The notes: generated by a model not told the origin, from the sequence alone. DNA of 64,000 nucleotides from Anatilimnocola aggregata (GCF_007747655.1 NZ_CP036274.1:6324001-6388000); one strand, 5' to 3'. Positions 43,139 to 52,889 are shown, numbered from the stretch's first letter. Translations and numbers: made by a program.

Positions 43139-43513
43139 TCACCTCGGAGATGTGTTCTTAAGTTCAGGAGGTGAACGGTCGACGAACTTGCCCGTCGTAA
43201 ATGCGCCGCGAACGAACGCCAACGACGTCAGAAACAACACGCTGCTCAGTAGCAAAGCCAAGCCGAGACAGACAGCGAAATAATCTCGCATCAACTTCAA
43301 GGCTGGAGGTTCGGCACTTTTTGGCACACGACGAGTGACCGGCCCTATCCCTTTGGCCAGGTCCTTTGCGTCCTCGCGCCAGGCGTCCCACTCGGTTTGC
43401 GCATTCTGATCTCCGTACACGTGCAGCGCCTGCGCGCGGCCATACACCAGCCCCGCGCTCACAATGGCGAGAAGGGAAATCAGCAAGATGAAGTCGAGTA
43501 GACGAAACTGCAT
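43139..43513 (-). CDS. Small protein with two membrane segments
   Basis: 124 residues, not recognised. One membrane helix at the N-terminus (LLDFILLISLLAIVSAGLVYG) and another near residues 75-103 (DYFAVCLGLALLLSSVLFLTSLAFV) flank a hydrophilic loop of about 50 residues with charged, partly amphipathic character. The end is polar. It lies 6 bases upstream of the nuclease gene and 28 bases after the M20 gene on the same strand, so cotranscription is possible. Function unknown. Confidence 0.6.
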   Translation of the reverse strand: MQFRLLDFILLISLLAIVSAGLVYGRAQALHVYGDQNAQTEWDAWREDAKDLAKGIGPVTRRVPKSAEPPALKLMRDYFAVCLGLALLLSSVLFLTSLAFVRGAFTTGKFVDRSPPELKNTSPR

Positions 43514-43541
43514 GGTGATTATTTCTGGCGGTGGAGGCGGA

Positions 43542-44927
43542 TCATTTACTAAACAAATCCTGCACTGCCGCGGTCATGGTGCTGACCGCAGTGACGAGCA
43601 CTTCATCAGCATCAGGATAGAATAGCGGCGAGTGGAGCGAAGGGGGACTTTGCCCAAGTTCTTTGAACCTTTGCAGACGTTTCTCATTCACCGCGCCCAG
43701 GCGATACATCAAGATCGGCACACCGGCGCGACCATACTCGCTGAAGTCTTCGCCACCCATCGAAATCTCGCCGGGCTCGATCTTGTCTTCACCCAGTTGC
43801 TTGCGGAACAATTGAGTGATTCGCAAAGCCAGTGATTCGTCGTTGAATGTTGCGGGAGTGCCGTCGGAAAACTCAATGATCGGTTCGGGAGCGCCGGCCG
43901 CAAGGGCAACACCTTTGGCCTTGCGCAGAATTCCTTCGCGCAGTTGGGCTCGAACTTTATCGGTGTAACTGCGGACGGTAAGCTGCAAGTGACACGTATC
44001 GCCAATGATGTTGTGCTTGGTCCCGCCGTGAATTGAACCCACGGTAATTACTGCGGGCTCTGTTGGCTTGATTTCGCGGCTGACAATCGTCTGTAACGCG
44101 ACTACTAGTTCCGCAGCTTGCACGATGGGGTCGACGGTGGTGTGAGGCATCGCGCCGTGACCTCCCCGGCCACGTACCGTGATATCGACGCTATCGACAT
44201 TCGCCAGGATATAACCACCGCGAATGCCAATCCTTCCCGCAGCCAGTGTTGAATCGCAATGCAGCGCCAGGGCATAGTCGGGCTTGGGAAAGCGTTCGAA
44301 CAGTTTATCTGCGAGCATCTTCCTCGCCCCGGAACCCCGTTCTTCAGCGGGTTGGCCTATGACGACCAGCGTTCCTTTCCAGTCGGATTTGTGGGCAGCA
44401 AAGAAGCGAGCGACCGCAATCGCGTTGGTGATGTGAATGTCGTGGCCGCAGGCGTGCATCACGCCAACCTCGCCGCCGGTATCGTTCTTCACCATCACTT
44501 GCGAGGCATAGGCCAACCCTGTCAATTCCTTCACTGGCAGCGCATCGAGATCGGTACGGACCATCACGGTGCGACCAGCACCATTTTTCAGCACACCTAC
44601 CACACCGTAGCCACCCACGTTTTCGGTCACTTCTAAACCGGCCTCACGCAGATGCTTCGCGAGCGTAGCAGCCGTTTCCTTCTCTTGAAACGACAACTCT
44701 GGAGTACGGTGAAAATGCTGATAAACCGTCAGCAAATCTTCAAGGTTCTTTCTTGCCCAAGCTTCGCCGGGACTACTGCTGGCCGCTGGTTGCTTCGTGG
44801 TCGAATCTTCTCGCTCTTGAGCGTGGCCGAGCGCGCTGCCACAAGTGAACCAAGCTGCTGCCACAATCAACGGAAATTTAGCCCTGCAGTCTCGAAGCAT
44901 GGCTTGAAAAAGCGCGAGGCCTAACAT
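43542..44927 (-). CDS. M20-family amidohydrolase, exported
   Basis: 461 residues from the ATG at 44927, which has AGGAG eight bases upstream; the frame also has an ATG at 44963 without a ribosome site. An N-terminal signal (FPLIVAAAWFTCGSALGHAQ) suggests export. M20D-type motifs are VRTDLDALPVKELTGL, VMHACGHDIHITNAIAVARF (metal-binding His and Cys), VIGQPAEERGSG and GRGGHGAMPHTTVDPIVQAAELV (dimerisation domain), and GGEDFSEYGRAGVPILMYRLG. Such enzymes cleave N-acyl amino acids or related amides. The substrate is unknown. Confidence 0.92.
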   Translation of the reverse strand: MLGLALFQAMLRDCRAKFPLIVAAAWFTCGSALGHAQEREDSTTKQPAASSSPGEAWARKNLEDLLTVYQHFHRTPELSFQEKETAATLAKHLREAGLEVTENVGGYGVVGVLKNGAGRTVMVRTDLDALPVKELTGLAYASQVMVKNDTGGEVGVMHACGHDIHITNAIAVARFFAAHKSDWKGTLVVIGQPAEERGSGARKMLADKLFERFPKPDYALALHCDSTLAAGRIGIRGGYILANVDSVDITVRGRGGHGAMPHTTVDPIVQAAELVVALQTIVSREIKPTEPAVITVGSIHGGTKHNIIGDTCHLQLTVRSYTDKVRAQLREGILRKAKGVALAAGAPEPIIEFSDGTPATFNDESLALRITQLFRKQLGEDKIEPGEISMGGEDFSEYGRAGVPILMYRLGAVNEKRLQRFKELGQSPPSLHSPLFYPDADEVLVTAVSTMTAAVQDLFSK

Positions 44928-45244
44928 AAACTTTGCTCCTAATTCATACTTTGCAATTGTCATTTGGCAGGTTGCCGCATCATCTTTCCGGCAGCCTGCC
45001 TATTTTTTTGCGCCGGACCATTCTCGTTCGGCTTTTTCGCAACGACTTCGCGTCACGATAGGCCTTTCGCTGGCCCGCTGCAATCAAGCGATCCAGGCGA
45101 AGACAAAGTTTGGTCGCGGCGCGCAAAGATTTTGCTGAAAACGCGAGGCCTGCTTTCGCGCCTCATGTTCTGCAGAATTGAAGAGGTGCGGCAGTACCGT
45201 CGCCGCCGCACACTCAGGAGATGCGTCTCTAGGCTGCCAGGGGA
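44928..45244. other. Intergenic region
   Basis: About 315 bases between the M20 start and the DUF2617 stop. I see no credible gene, repeat, terminator hairpin or RNA. The AGGAG ribosome site of the M20 gene is at its left end. Confidence 0.3.
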
Positions 45245-45784
45245 CTAAGGCAGTTCGAATACGCTCTGGGTTTTGACGATGGCGTAATCGTCCGGGAACG
45301 TGTGGAACGCCTGAACCATCAGGCTGCGCGAACGTGTCTCGGCATTGATGAAGCTGACGGCACCGAGTGCCATCCGACCACTGGCGTCGAAGACGTGCAT
45401 CAGGCCGTTGTGCTGACTATCGCTATTCAACTGTTCTTGAAACGACCAGAAGACTTCCGGCGCGACTGGCTCCAGCTGATAGTTCATGTGATAGACAATA
45501 CCGCCGCGACATTCGACGCGGTCGTTGCGTTCGCCCTTTAAGCGGTACGACAACAGCCTGCGCTTCTCCGGCAAGGGGTGTTGGGCGGAGCAGGCAACTT
45601 CGGTAAGGGTTAAGCCACGATATCGCCAGGTGATGACGTGCCCGGCGCTTGTGATATCGATTTGTGCGCGATAGTCGCCACGCTCGAGCGTCTTCGAAGC
45701 AAACACTTCAAACAGTTCGGGATGAAGCGCGCGGCCGAACACCTGAAAGGACAATTCGGCAACTTTTGGTCTAACGGAGAGCAC
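45245..45784 (-). CDS. DUF2617 family protein
   Basis: 179 residues matching the DUF2617 pattern: a beta-rich N-terminal half (LSFQVFGRALHPELFEVF, YRAQIDITSAGHVITWRY), then LTEVACSAQHPLPEKRRLLSYRLKGERNDRVECRGGIVYHMNYQLE, and ending FNAETRSRSLMVQAFHTFPDDYAIVKTQSVFEL-like. No catalytic residues are known for the family, which is mainly found in Planctomycetes. It stands alone with no signal or membrane segment. Confidence 0.85.
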   Translation of the reverse strand: MLSVRPKVAELSFQVFGRALHPELFEVFASKTLERGDYRAQIDITSAGHVITWRYRGLTLTEVACSAQHPLPEKRRLLSYRLKGERNDRVECRGGIVYHMNYQLEPVAPEVFWSFQEQLNSDSQHNGLMHVFDASGRMALGAVSFINAETRSRSLMVQAFHTFPDDYAIVKTQSVFELP

Positions 45785-45958
45785 GGTGTGCGTTTCCTAC
45801 TGCGTTGATGCGTCGCCCGGCATGGGCTGGATGTGTGGCATTATACGTTCGAGCTCGCGAGCCCACAAAGGCACTTTCTGCGGGTGAAAGTTAACGCGCG
45901 AAATGTCTCTTGACAGTCTCAACAGAGTTACTCCGCACGCAACGCGCGAGCGTCTCTT

Positions 45959-46801
45959 CTACTCCGTAACCAGCACCAGAATGTCGTACAGCGCGTGAGC
46001 GCCCACGACAATTCCAAAGCCACGAAGCACAAACAACCAACCGAAAATCACCCCTGCCGCGACGCGAAACAAGAAACTGAACCAGCTGAACGAGTCGCCA
46101 TACTGCGGACCAATCGACCAGCCGAACAACGACAATTCAAAACGATAATGCACAGCTGCAAACGCGAGACTCGTGAGCAAGAGCCCGACGATCACACTGC
46201 CACGAAGATTCAATCCCGCCTGCCGGGCCAACCACAACAGCGTGGACAGTAGGAGCAGGCGGAACAAAACTTCCTCGTACAGACCGGCTCCTAAATAGCC
46301 GATGAATTTGGACCACGTCGAACGCGGAATCGTTCCTGCGTCCAACCGCAATTCGATCTGGCTTGCGGCCACAATCTCAGCCGGCGAAAAAACTCGCCCC
46401 ATGAACTGAGCCAAGGCTAGCAGTGCCAGCCCAAGCACGAGAGACTCGAGCCACATAATCCCGATCACTCGGCCATGCATACGCCAGGGATCGTGCCGCA
46501 CATGATGCCAACCCAACAGGACTCCGCAGACGAGGAGCGGCAACAAAAAATATTGCCCAAAACCCAACGCCCCGAGTAGTTGCCGAATCCAGACGTCGGC
46601 TGCATTGCGAAGGGCACCGGGACCGAGCGTAAGGACACCCAGTTCATAAGCGAGCAGAATGGGCGCAACGAACAGTAGCGATGTTAGCGGCCGGCGCGAA
46701 AGTTCCCAATAACTGTCGCGCGGTTGCGCGGGCGTAAGCGCCGCCGACTTCACTTTCGACGTCGGCGTTGCTTTTCCCTGGGCATCCGCTGCGCTGGTCA
46801 T
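45959..46801 (-). CDS. CPBP-family intramembrane metalloprotease
   Basis: 280 residues from the ATG with AGGA about ten bases upstream; the frame opens further but without conserved sequence. CPBP/ABI membrane proteases carry EExxxR and a downstream FxxxH motif: here LYEEVLFRLLLLSTL and FAAVHYRFE, with about seven membrane helices. In bacteria they cleave or modify membrane proteins; the C-terminal FGIVVGAHALYDILV supplies a third motif with conserved His. It follows the HEAT-HINT gene on the same strand at a distance of 160 bases. Substrate unknown. Confidence 0.88.
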   Translation of the reverse strand: MTSAADAQGKATPTSKVKSAALTPAQPRDSYWELSRRPLTSLLFVAPILLAYELGVLTLGPGALRNAADVWIRQLLGALGFGQYFLLPLLVCGVLLGWHHVRHDPWRMHGRVIGIMWLESLVLGLALLALAQFMGRVFSPAEIVAASQIELRLDAGTIPRSTWSKFIGYLGAGLYEEVLFRLLLLSTLLWLARQAGLNLRGSVIVGLLLTSLAFAAVHYRFELSLFGWSIGPQYGDSFSWFSFLFRVAAGVIFGWLFVLRGFGIVVGAHALYDILVLVTE

Positions 46802-46960
46802 CCCGACTTGAATCCTTTCTGCGTTCCCTGCTGGGCCACTGCGCCCCTGGCTACCTTCGAGGCCCGAGCAAACGGGTCGAATGCCGCGCAGTATAAACGC
46901 AACCGGCAGCGTCGTCTTCCGGGCCTTGCCTGGAAGCAAGGAGATGACACAGGCTGCAAG

Positions 46961-48775
46961 CTATTCGGGTTGTAAACCCGGTACGATGGCATCCGTAACG
47001 CGCCGGATCGTATTGTCGTGAGAAAGGATTTTCTGCTTGCCGACAAAATATGTATTGAAGTCGGCCACGACCAAGTTGTATGTCACGTCGACAGTTCCCT
47101 CGCGAAGTTGCTTCACGTGGATTGGTCCATCCGCAGTATGCAGCAGCATGCCACTGCGCAAATCGCGTGCCTTTAGCCAGCCTTCGCCCGAGACCCAAAA
47201 CAAGTGACCGGCACTGGTCTCGAAGGATTCATTGCCGACATCCAGGCGCAGCAATTGAGCTTTCGGTCGAACTGTGGCGCGAAGTACAGGCTTATAGGTC
47301 AATTCCCCAGTGTCGACATCGCGCGCCAGCACGCAATCGCCAGGAAGAACTTTTTCGATAGCCAGCGTCCCTTGTTCGGTCCACACTAGCGTTCCAGCAA
47401 CGAGCCACTCGTGCCGCGGTCCCCGAACTTGCCCATCAGGTATTACCCCTGGGCCGAGGTTGGAAGTCAAACCAGTGGACGCATCGACTAATTGAACCTC
47501 TCGTGTGTGAGCGATGGTATTCACGTATTTGCTGCCGGCTACGAACACCTCATTTTCGTTACTCCACCAAGCCCACCATTCGTCGGGCAAAGCTGGGAGT
47601 TTGACACCCATGGTCTCCGAAAGTACCCAACCGATGCGATCGTTGAGCGCTGTTGTGAGTGCCCGCTGTCGCTGTGCTGCTGTTTCGAGTGCGGCGGCCT
47701 GAACTTGCGCATCGGCAATGGCACGACTAGCAGTCTCTTCGCGGTCACCGCCCAGGCGAGCAATCCGTTGGTATTGGGTTTCCAGCACCAGCAGTTCTTG
47801 ATTCTCGGCTCCCTCGCGCAAGAACTCGTGGCGATAGGCCAATCGGCCGTTGGGGAGTGCCGTCAATGCAACGCGAGAAACCACGGGCGTGTACATTGAT
47901 GAAATCAACATCGGAGCGTAGTGATCTCGTCTGCAGGCTTTCAACTTTTCGACTGCTGCCTGCCGTACTCGCAGCGAAGGGGAAAACACCGCATGCCGAG
48001 TAATCTCTACAACCGCCTCCGGCCTGTTAATCTTTGCCGTGATCTCGAGCACGAGCATTTCCTGCGACTCGCCTTGCTGGCCGACAATCGCTTGCAGCGT
48101 GCGGAGCGCTTGCCAGTCTTCAATTTGCTTCAGGTGTTCGACAGCGTACATTCGTTTGGATTGGTCGCTCGAGCTCAGCAATTCCCCGAGTTTCGCAATG
48201 ATCGGCGTCCACTTGGCCGCGGCTGTTTTAGCTGCAGCATCGCGTTGCTGCAAGTTACGTCGATCGGCGATTGAAACCCATTCGCTCCCCATGCGCATAT
48301 GTCCCAAGCGAGCCTGCGCCACGGGATGGTGGGGAGACAGATCGCAGATCCGCGCTAGATGCACTCGCTCCTGTTCAGTCATTTGATGCTTGTTGCACCA
48401 ATCGGCCAACTGCATTTGTCCGGCAATCGAATCCCCGGCCGACGCGCGACGTTTTTCGTATTCCTTGAGCATCATCTGCCGGCGCTGGTCGGGCTTCGCA
48501 CCAACCTTCAGCCAATCGCCTGAGCCGAGTTTGACAAAGCCTTGATTCCACCGAGCCGGACCAAACTCGGGTGCGGTGGAGAATGCCTTCGCGAGCAAGT
48601 CTTCACGGTCCGCGTTCATGCCATAGACTTCGCGCTGCAGCGCCTCGCGAACCGACTCAAGCGCCGAGTCAGCAGCCTCATCGGTAACTTTCTCCGGCGG
48701 TGCTCCCCAGAGGGAACTCGCAACGAAGATCAAACTAAAACTAAACGAAAACCCCTTCCAAGCCCCGCCGTTCAT
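46961..48775 (-). CDS. Secreted HEAT-HINT protein, copy A (first HINT Cys replaced)
   Basis: 604 residues from the ATG with GGAGG five bases upstream (a start 48 bases further up lacks support). A signal peptide (FSFSFSLIFVASSLWGAPP) leads to a helical region of ~430 residues with HEAT-like repeats (VFSPSLRVRQAAVEKLKA). The C-terminal ~148 residues are a HINT domain: WLVAGTLVWTEQGTLAIEKV, FETSAGHLFWVSGEGW (TxxH) and FNTYFVGKQKILSHDN. The first residue that should be the nucleophilic Cys is Trp (residue 457), so N-terminal cleavage is not expected. It is the tandem neighbour of copy B, about 70 percent similar by eye in the HINT domain. Confidence 0.85.
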   Translation of the reverse strand: MNGGAWKGFSFSFSLIFVASSLWGAPPEKVTDEAADSALESVREALQREVYGMNADREDLLAKAFSTAPEFGPARWNQGFVKLGSGDWLKVGAKPDQRRQMMLKEYEKRRASAGDSIAGQMQLADWCNKHQMTEQERVHLARICDLSPHHPVAQARLGHMRMGSEWVSIADRRNLQQRDAAAKTAAAKWTPIIAKLGELLSSSDQSKRMYAVEHLKQIEDWQALRTLQAIVGQQGESQEMLVLEITAKINRPEAVVEITRHAVFSPSLRVRQAAVEKLKACRRDHYAPMLISSMYTPVVSRVALTALPNGRLAYRHEFLREGAENQELLVLETQYQRIARLGGDREETASRAIADAQVQAAALETAAQRQRALTTALNDRIGWVLSETMGVKLPALPDEWWAWWSNENEVFVAGSKYVNTIAHTREVQLVDASTGLTSNLGPGVIPDGQVRGPRHEWLVAGTLVWTEQGTLAIEKVLPGDCVLARDVDTGELTYKPVLRATVRPKAQLLRLDVGNESFETSAGHLFWVSGEGWLKARDLRSGMLLHTADGPIHVKQLREGTVDVTYNLVVADFNTYFVGKQKILSHDNTIRRVTDAIVPGLQPE

Positions 48776-48934
48776 CCCTGCCTCCACGCCAATGAATTTG
48801 GCGAACAAGAGAAGACCTGACACCTCGCCACCGACAAGGTCACGCGAGCCCTGAAGCTCGCGTGATTACTTGCCGGTGTTGACTTTCCGTAGCAACTGGC
48901 AGGAGTTTTGATCTGGCAGGGGTTCGCCCAGCAA

Positions 48935-50728
48935 TTAATCCGCTTGCAGACCGGGAACGATGGCGCGAGTTACCCGCCGTACCGTATTGTCGTGCGACAG
49001 GATCTTCTGCTCGCCCACGAAGTAAGTATTGAAATCGGCCACGACGAGATTGTAAGTGACGGCAGTCTGACCGGGAGCAACGCTGGTTACGCGGGCCGGG
49101 CCATCGGCTGTGTGCAGCACCATGCCGGGGCGCAACTTGCGAGCCCGCAGCCAACCTTCGCCCGAGACCCAGAAGAGATGTCCGCCGCTGGTCTCGAACG
49201 TTTCGTTACCGACTTCAATGCGAACGAGTTGGCCTTCTGGACGAACGGTGGTGCGGATGACCGGCTTGTAGGTCAACTCGCCCGATTCCACATCGCGCGA
49301 GAGGACCAAATCGCCTGCCCGCATCTGCTCGATAGCAACCTTTCCTTGCTCGGTCCAAACTGGAGTACCGGCGAGCAAACAATCTTGCGCGCCTCCGCCG
49401 GGGACCGGGTCTGGATCGGGATCGGCCACCGTGACATTGCGCGAGAGTTGAATCGTATCGACGGGCTTCGAACCGACGAAGAAAACTTCGTTCTCGTTAT
49501 TCCACCAGGCCCACCATTCGTCCGGAACGGCAGGCAACTTGGCACCCGTCGCCTGGGTCAATACCCACGCAATTCTGTCGTTCAGCGCGCGAGTCGTTTG
49601 GTTCTGACGTTCTGCTGCGCGCTCTAAGGCTTGCGCGGTGGCCGAGGCTTCGATCATTGCCACCGCAGCAGCATCGCGGCCCGAACCGCCCGTGTTCTGG
49701 CGACGATACTCAGTATCGAGGATCAGACGTTCTTGCTTCTCTGCGCCTTCGCGAAGAAATTCATGGCGATAGCCAATTCGCCCACTCGGGAGAGAAACCA
49801 TGGCGACCTGCGAAACAACTGGCGTGTACATCGACGACACCAGCAGCGGAATGAAGCGATCGGGCTCGGCGGTTTTCAGTTTCTCGGCGGCAGCCTGGCG
49901 AACTCGCAACGACGGCGAAAACACGGCATGTCGCGCGAGCGCTGCCGTTGCCGCGGGATCGGTCATCTGCGCGGTGATTTCAACCACCAGCAGTTCATAG
50001 GTTTCACCCTTCGCGCCGACAATCGCTTGCAGCGTGGGAAGAGCACCAGGATCGTGAATCTGCTTTAGCTGATCGACCGCGTACTTGCGCTTGCCTTGAT
50101 CGGCCGATGACAACTGCCCGGCATACCTGGTGATGACGGGAGTCCACTTGGCAGTGGCCACGCGGACGGCCTCGTCGCGCTGTTCCTGCTTCAAGCGATC
50201 TTCGCGGCTGATCCACTCCCGCCCGCTGCGGGTGAAGCCAAGACGTTGTCGCGCACTAGGATGATCGGGAGACAACTCGCAGACGCGGAGCAAGTGAACC
50301 CGTTCTTGTTCTTTCAGCAGGTGCTTGTTGCACCAATCGGCCAGTTCCAGTTGATCTGCCACCGTACTGCCTGCTTCGCCGCGACGCTTTTCATATTGAG
50401 CGAGTAGCGCCTGACGACGGGCGTCGAGCTTGTCGCCTGCCTTGGTCCATTCGCCAGTGGGCGATTTGACATACCCTTGGTGCCACCGGGCGGGAGCAAA
50501 GTCCGGGGCAGTTGAAGTCGCCTTGGAGAGCAACGTTTGCCGATCGCCATCGAGGCCATAGACCTCGCGTTGCAGTGCTTCGCGCACGGCATTTTCGGCG
50601 GACTTTTCCGCGGCAGCGCCGCCCGTATCGACAGCCTTCGCGGAACCAGCTGCGATGAAGACCCACGCAGCGACAAAAGAGGGAACAAATCTCAAACCAA
50701 AAGCCGACCGCCACGCGTGAGCGCTCAT
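48935..50728 (-). CDS. Secreted HEAT-HINT protein, copy B (first HINT Cys present)
   Basis: 597 residues. GGAGAGG lies five bases before the ATG. A signal peptide (FGLRFVPSFVAAWVFIAAGSAKA) leads to the same helical, HEAT-like region as copy A (VFSPSLRVRQAAAEKLKT, EFLREGAEKQERLILDTEYRR). The HINT domain starts at Cys450 (CLLAGTPVWTEQGKVAIEQ), with FETSGGHLFWVSGEGW and KILSHDN at the end. The C-terminal His-Asp-Asn replaces the usual His-Asn; only ~16 residues follow. If active, it would cleave or esterify at Cys450. The protein lies 159 bases upstream of copy A on the same strand. The biological role is not known. Confidence 0.87.
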   Translation of the reverse strand: MSAHAWRSAFGLRFVPSFVAAWVFIAAGSAKAVDTGGAAAEKSAENAVREALQREVYGLDGDRQTLLSKATSTAPDFAPARWHQGYVKSPTGEWTKAGDKLDARRQALLAQYEKRRGEAGSTVADQLELADWCNKHLLKEQERVHLLRVCELSPDHPSARQRLGFTRSGREWISREDRLKQEQRDEAVRVATAKWTPVITRYAGQLSSADQGKRKYAVDQLKQIHDPGALPTLQAIVGAKGETYELLVVEITAQMTDPAATAALARHAVFSPSLRVRQAAAEKLKTAEPDRFIPLLVSSMYTPVVSQVAMVSLPSGRIGYRHEFLREGAEKQERLILDTEYRRQNTGGSGRDAAAVAMIEASATAQALERAAERQNQTTRALNDRIAWVLTQATGAKLPAVPDEWWAWWNNENEVFFVGSKPVDTIQLSRNVTVADPDPDPVPGGGAQDCLLAGTPVWTEQGKVAIEQMRAGDLVLSRDVESGELTYKPVIRTTVRPEGQLVRIEVGNETFETSGGHLFWVSGEGWLRARKLRPGMVLHTADGPARVTSVAPGQTAVTYNLVVADFNTYFVGEQKILSHDNTVRRVTRAIVPGLQAD

Positions 50729-51014
50729 CGGTGCCTCTCCAAAATAGCCCCTGTCCCAAGAAAAGAGTTGCTGGCGGGCACAACAGCGTGACAGCGACGA
50801 ACGTCACTGGGCAGTTCACAGCTGGCCTCATGTGCGGACCGACAACGTCTTGGTTATAAGCAGCGTCGTTTCGAGATGCAAATAAAATGCGGGTTCTAGC
50901 GAAATAGGCGGGGCCCCAAGTCTGGCTCGTGAAAATTGTTGCGTTGTCGAGCGAACTTCGCCCTACAATGCCCGTTGAATTCGTGTTCTGTCCAACTTTG
51001 GCAAGGAGATTGAG

Positions 51015-51434
51015 ATGGGATCGCGCTTTCTACTTCTCTTGTCGGCTGCCGTCATTTCTTTCGCAGCAACTTCCACGACTCAAGCGCTAGCTGAGTCCAT
51101 CGATGGCCGCGTCGTCGTCGTCGACTTTCCGTTCGAAGACTTCCACTTGGAATGGGTCGAAAGCAAAGGAAGCTTCTCCATCCACGTGAAAGCCAAGAGT
51201 GTCTACGTTTCCGGCCACAAGTTTTACGTCGGCGATGGCACGGTCGCCGTCAGACTCGAATCGGACAACCGCCGCGGGATAGTATTCCAAGGGCAAACCG
51301 AGCTCGACCACGGCTACAAGTTCAAGAAGGGAGAAATCATTACTCTTCTGCCCGGCTACAAGCAGGCTGCCGATCTGAAACCCGGCGATACGTACCTGAT
51401 CCTGCCGCTGGTATTCAAGGAAGCGAAGAAGTAG
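51015..51434 (+). CDS. Small secreted protein
   Basis: 139 residues. The ATG has AAGGAG six bases upstream. A signal peptide (FLLLLSAAVISFAATSTTQALAE) is followed by ~110 residues of beta-rich sequence: GRVVVVDFPFEDFHLEWVE, SVYVSGHKFYVGDGTVAV and FKKGEIITLLPGYKQAADLKPGDTYLILPLVF. The pattern of short strands suggests a small beta-barrel, but no family is recognised. It is alone on the plus strand. Function unknown. Confidence 0.7.
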   Translation: MGSRFLLLLSAAVISFAATSTTQALAESIDGRVVVVDFPFEDFHLEWVESKGSFSIHVKAKSVYVSGHKFYVGDGTVAVRLESDNRRGIVFQGQTELDHGYKFKKGEIITLLPGYKQAADLKPGDTYLILPLVFKEAKK

Positions 51435-51566
51435 CGGCAGCGCGCGGGAAGCAACCGCTCATTCCGGCAGAGAAGTGGTAAATCCTTGATCTGTGAATTC
51501 GCCACGCAGTAGGGCGTCCCCCTTGGGATAACGCATAATTCGAGGAGGGACTGTCAAGTCGGCAAA

Positions 51567-52889
51567 CTATGCTGGGGTGACCTTGGGGGTGGCTTTGTCG
51601 AGCACATTATCGACAAGGCCAATTTGGATATTCGAAGGTGCGCTAAAATATTTACTGGACTTCCACAGGGGGTCAGTCGTGCCCGTCAAACAGAGGGTTA
51701 TCTCGGCATTCAAGGGAGTGACCGTGACTCTTTCAATCGACGGAAAGATACGGCCTCGATCAAGTTCGTAGGCAACTTCTACCGGATTGCCGGGACTGAT
51801 GTTGACCGCCAACGTGTAGTGCGTCTGGTTTCCTTCCAGGACTGGTATCCACCCTTTCTTCTCGCATAGCTTCTTCAAGTTTTGCTTGATCGCCCGGGTT
51901 TCGGTTTCTGATACCGCCCCTTCAACCGAAAAACCGACAAAACTGCCCGGCCTGACCCGCAAGAACATGTCGCGTTCCGCCGACTTGGCAAATTCAAACA
52001 TCTTTTCGTCCGGCACGGCGGAAGCGATGATCTCGGTACTTTTACGATTCATCGCATATTGCCGCCCACGGGAGGACGCAAAGGAATTGGGGTGAGTTAG
52101 CCGGCAAAGCATGAACTCGCGATCGTAGTCGAACACCAGTCGATTCTGGAAGACAACCGTGTTCCTGGAGCCAAACTGGAGCCCTTGTTCTGCCCCCGGG
52201 AAATCCATTCCGCCAATGTGCTTAGCGCACTTACCATCGGTGAGAGTGAAGATCCACAAGTCTCTAGAGCCAGTGAGCGCGAGCCTGGCTCCATCTTCAC
52301 TAAAGCAAAGTCCACTGAAATGTGGATAGGACGGATCTGCCGCGGGGATCGAAATCGTCGTCAGAATATCGCCCGTTGCCGGATTGAGTACAAAAATGGA
52401 TTTGTCTACTGCAAGCGATACATACTTACCCCCTGGGCTAATTGCCCAGGCAGCAGAGTACGATGCTACATCCAGCGACGCGATGAGCTGGGACGTGTTC
52501 ATGTTCCAGAAGGTCATTCGACCGCTGGCGGCGGCCACGGCGATCGCTCCCGCGAGTCGTACTTTTGTGAGCTTGGAATCGGTTGGTTTGGCCGCCAGAC
52601 TGAGGTGCTTCAAAAGTTCCAATCCGTTTTTCTGAATGCGCCAAAGCTCGAGCGTTTCGGCCAATAGGCCTGCGTCATTGATCGCGACTTTGCAGGTCGC
52701 TAGAAACTGGCCACTCGAATCGATCGATTCGAACCTGCGATCGCGGAAGCTCTCGTGCTCGTGAAACTCCAAGGGAGGCAGATAGCGACCACTTTTCAGA
52801 TCAATCCGATCGACCCAACGCCGCTTCTGGCTAAAAGCGCCACTCGTTGCAGCCAGCCAGGCAAGGCCGTTCGCAGCATCAATCAACAT
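51567..52889 (-). CDS. WD40/propeller-like C-terminal part of a split SHD1-propeller gene
   Basis: 440 residues without signal peptide. Repeats such as FESIDSSGQFLATCKV, LAGAIAVAAASGRMTFWNMN, AWAISPGGKYVSLAVDKSIFVLNPATGDI and LCFSEDGARLALTGSRDLWIFTL look like degenerate WD40-type blades; the C-terminal ~150 residues are beta-rich and unrecognised. The ATG is suspicious. The frame is open upstream through sequence that looks like its true N-terminal continuation (TRQGYISHSPSIGT), while the overlapping SHD1 gene (7 bases overlap) ends in sequence that does not look conserved. The simplest reading is one long gene broken by a frameshift; a coupled two-gene overlap is possible. Confidence 0.6.
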   Translation of the reverse strand: MLIDAANGLAWLAATSGAFSQKRRWVDRIDLKSGRYLPPLEFHEHESFRDRRFESIDSSGQFLATCKVAINDAGLLAETLELWRIQKNGLELLKHLSLAAKPTDSKLTKVRLAGAIAVAAASGRMTFWNMNTSQLIASLDVASYSAAWAISPGGKYVSLAVDKSIFVLNPATGDILTTISIPAADPSYPHFSGLCFSEDGARLALTGSRDLWIFTLTDGKCAKHIGGMDFPGAEQGLQFGSRNTVVFQNRLVFDYDREFMLCRLTHPNSFASSRGRQYAMNRKSTEIIASAVPDEKMFEFAKSAERDMFLRVRPGSFVGFSVEGAVSETETRAIKQNLKKLCEKKGWIPVLEGNQTHYTLAVNISPGNPVEVAYELDRGRIFPSIERVTVTPLNAEITLCLTGTTDPLWKSSKYFSAPSNIQIGLVDNVLDKATPKVTPA

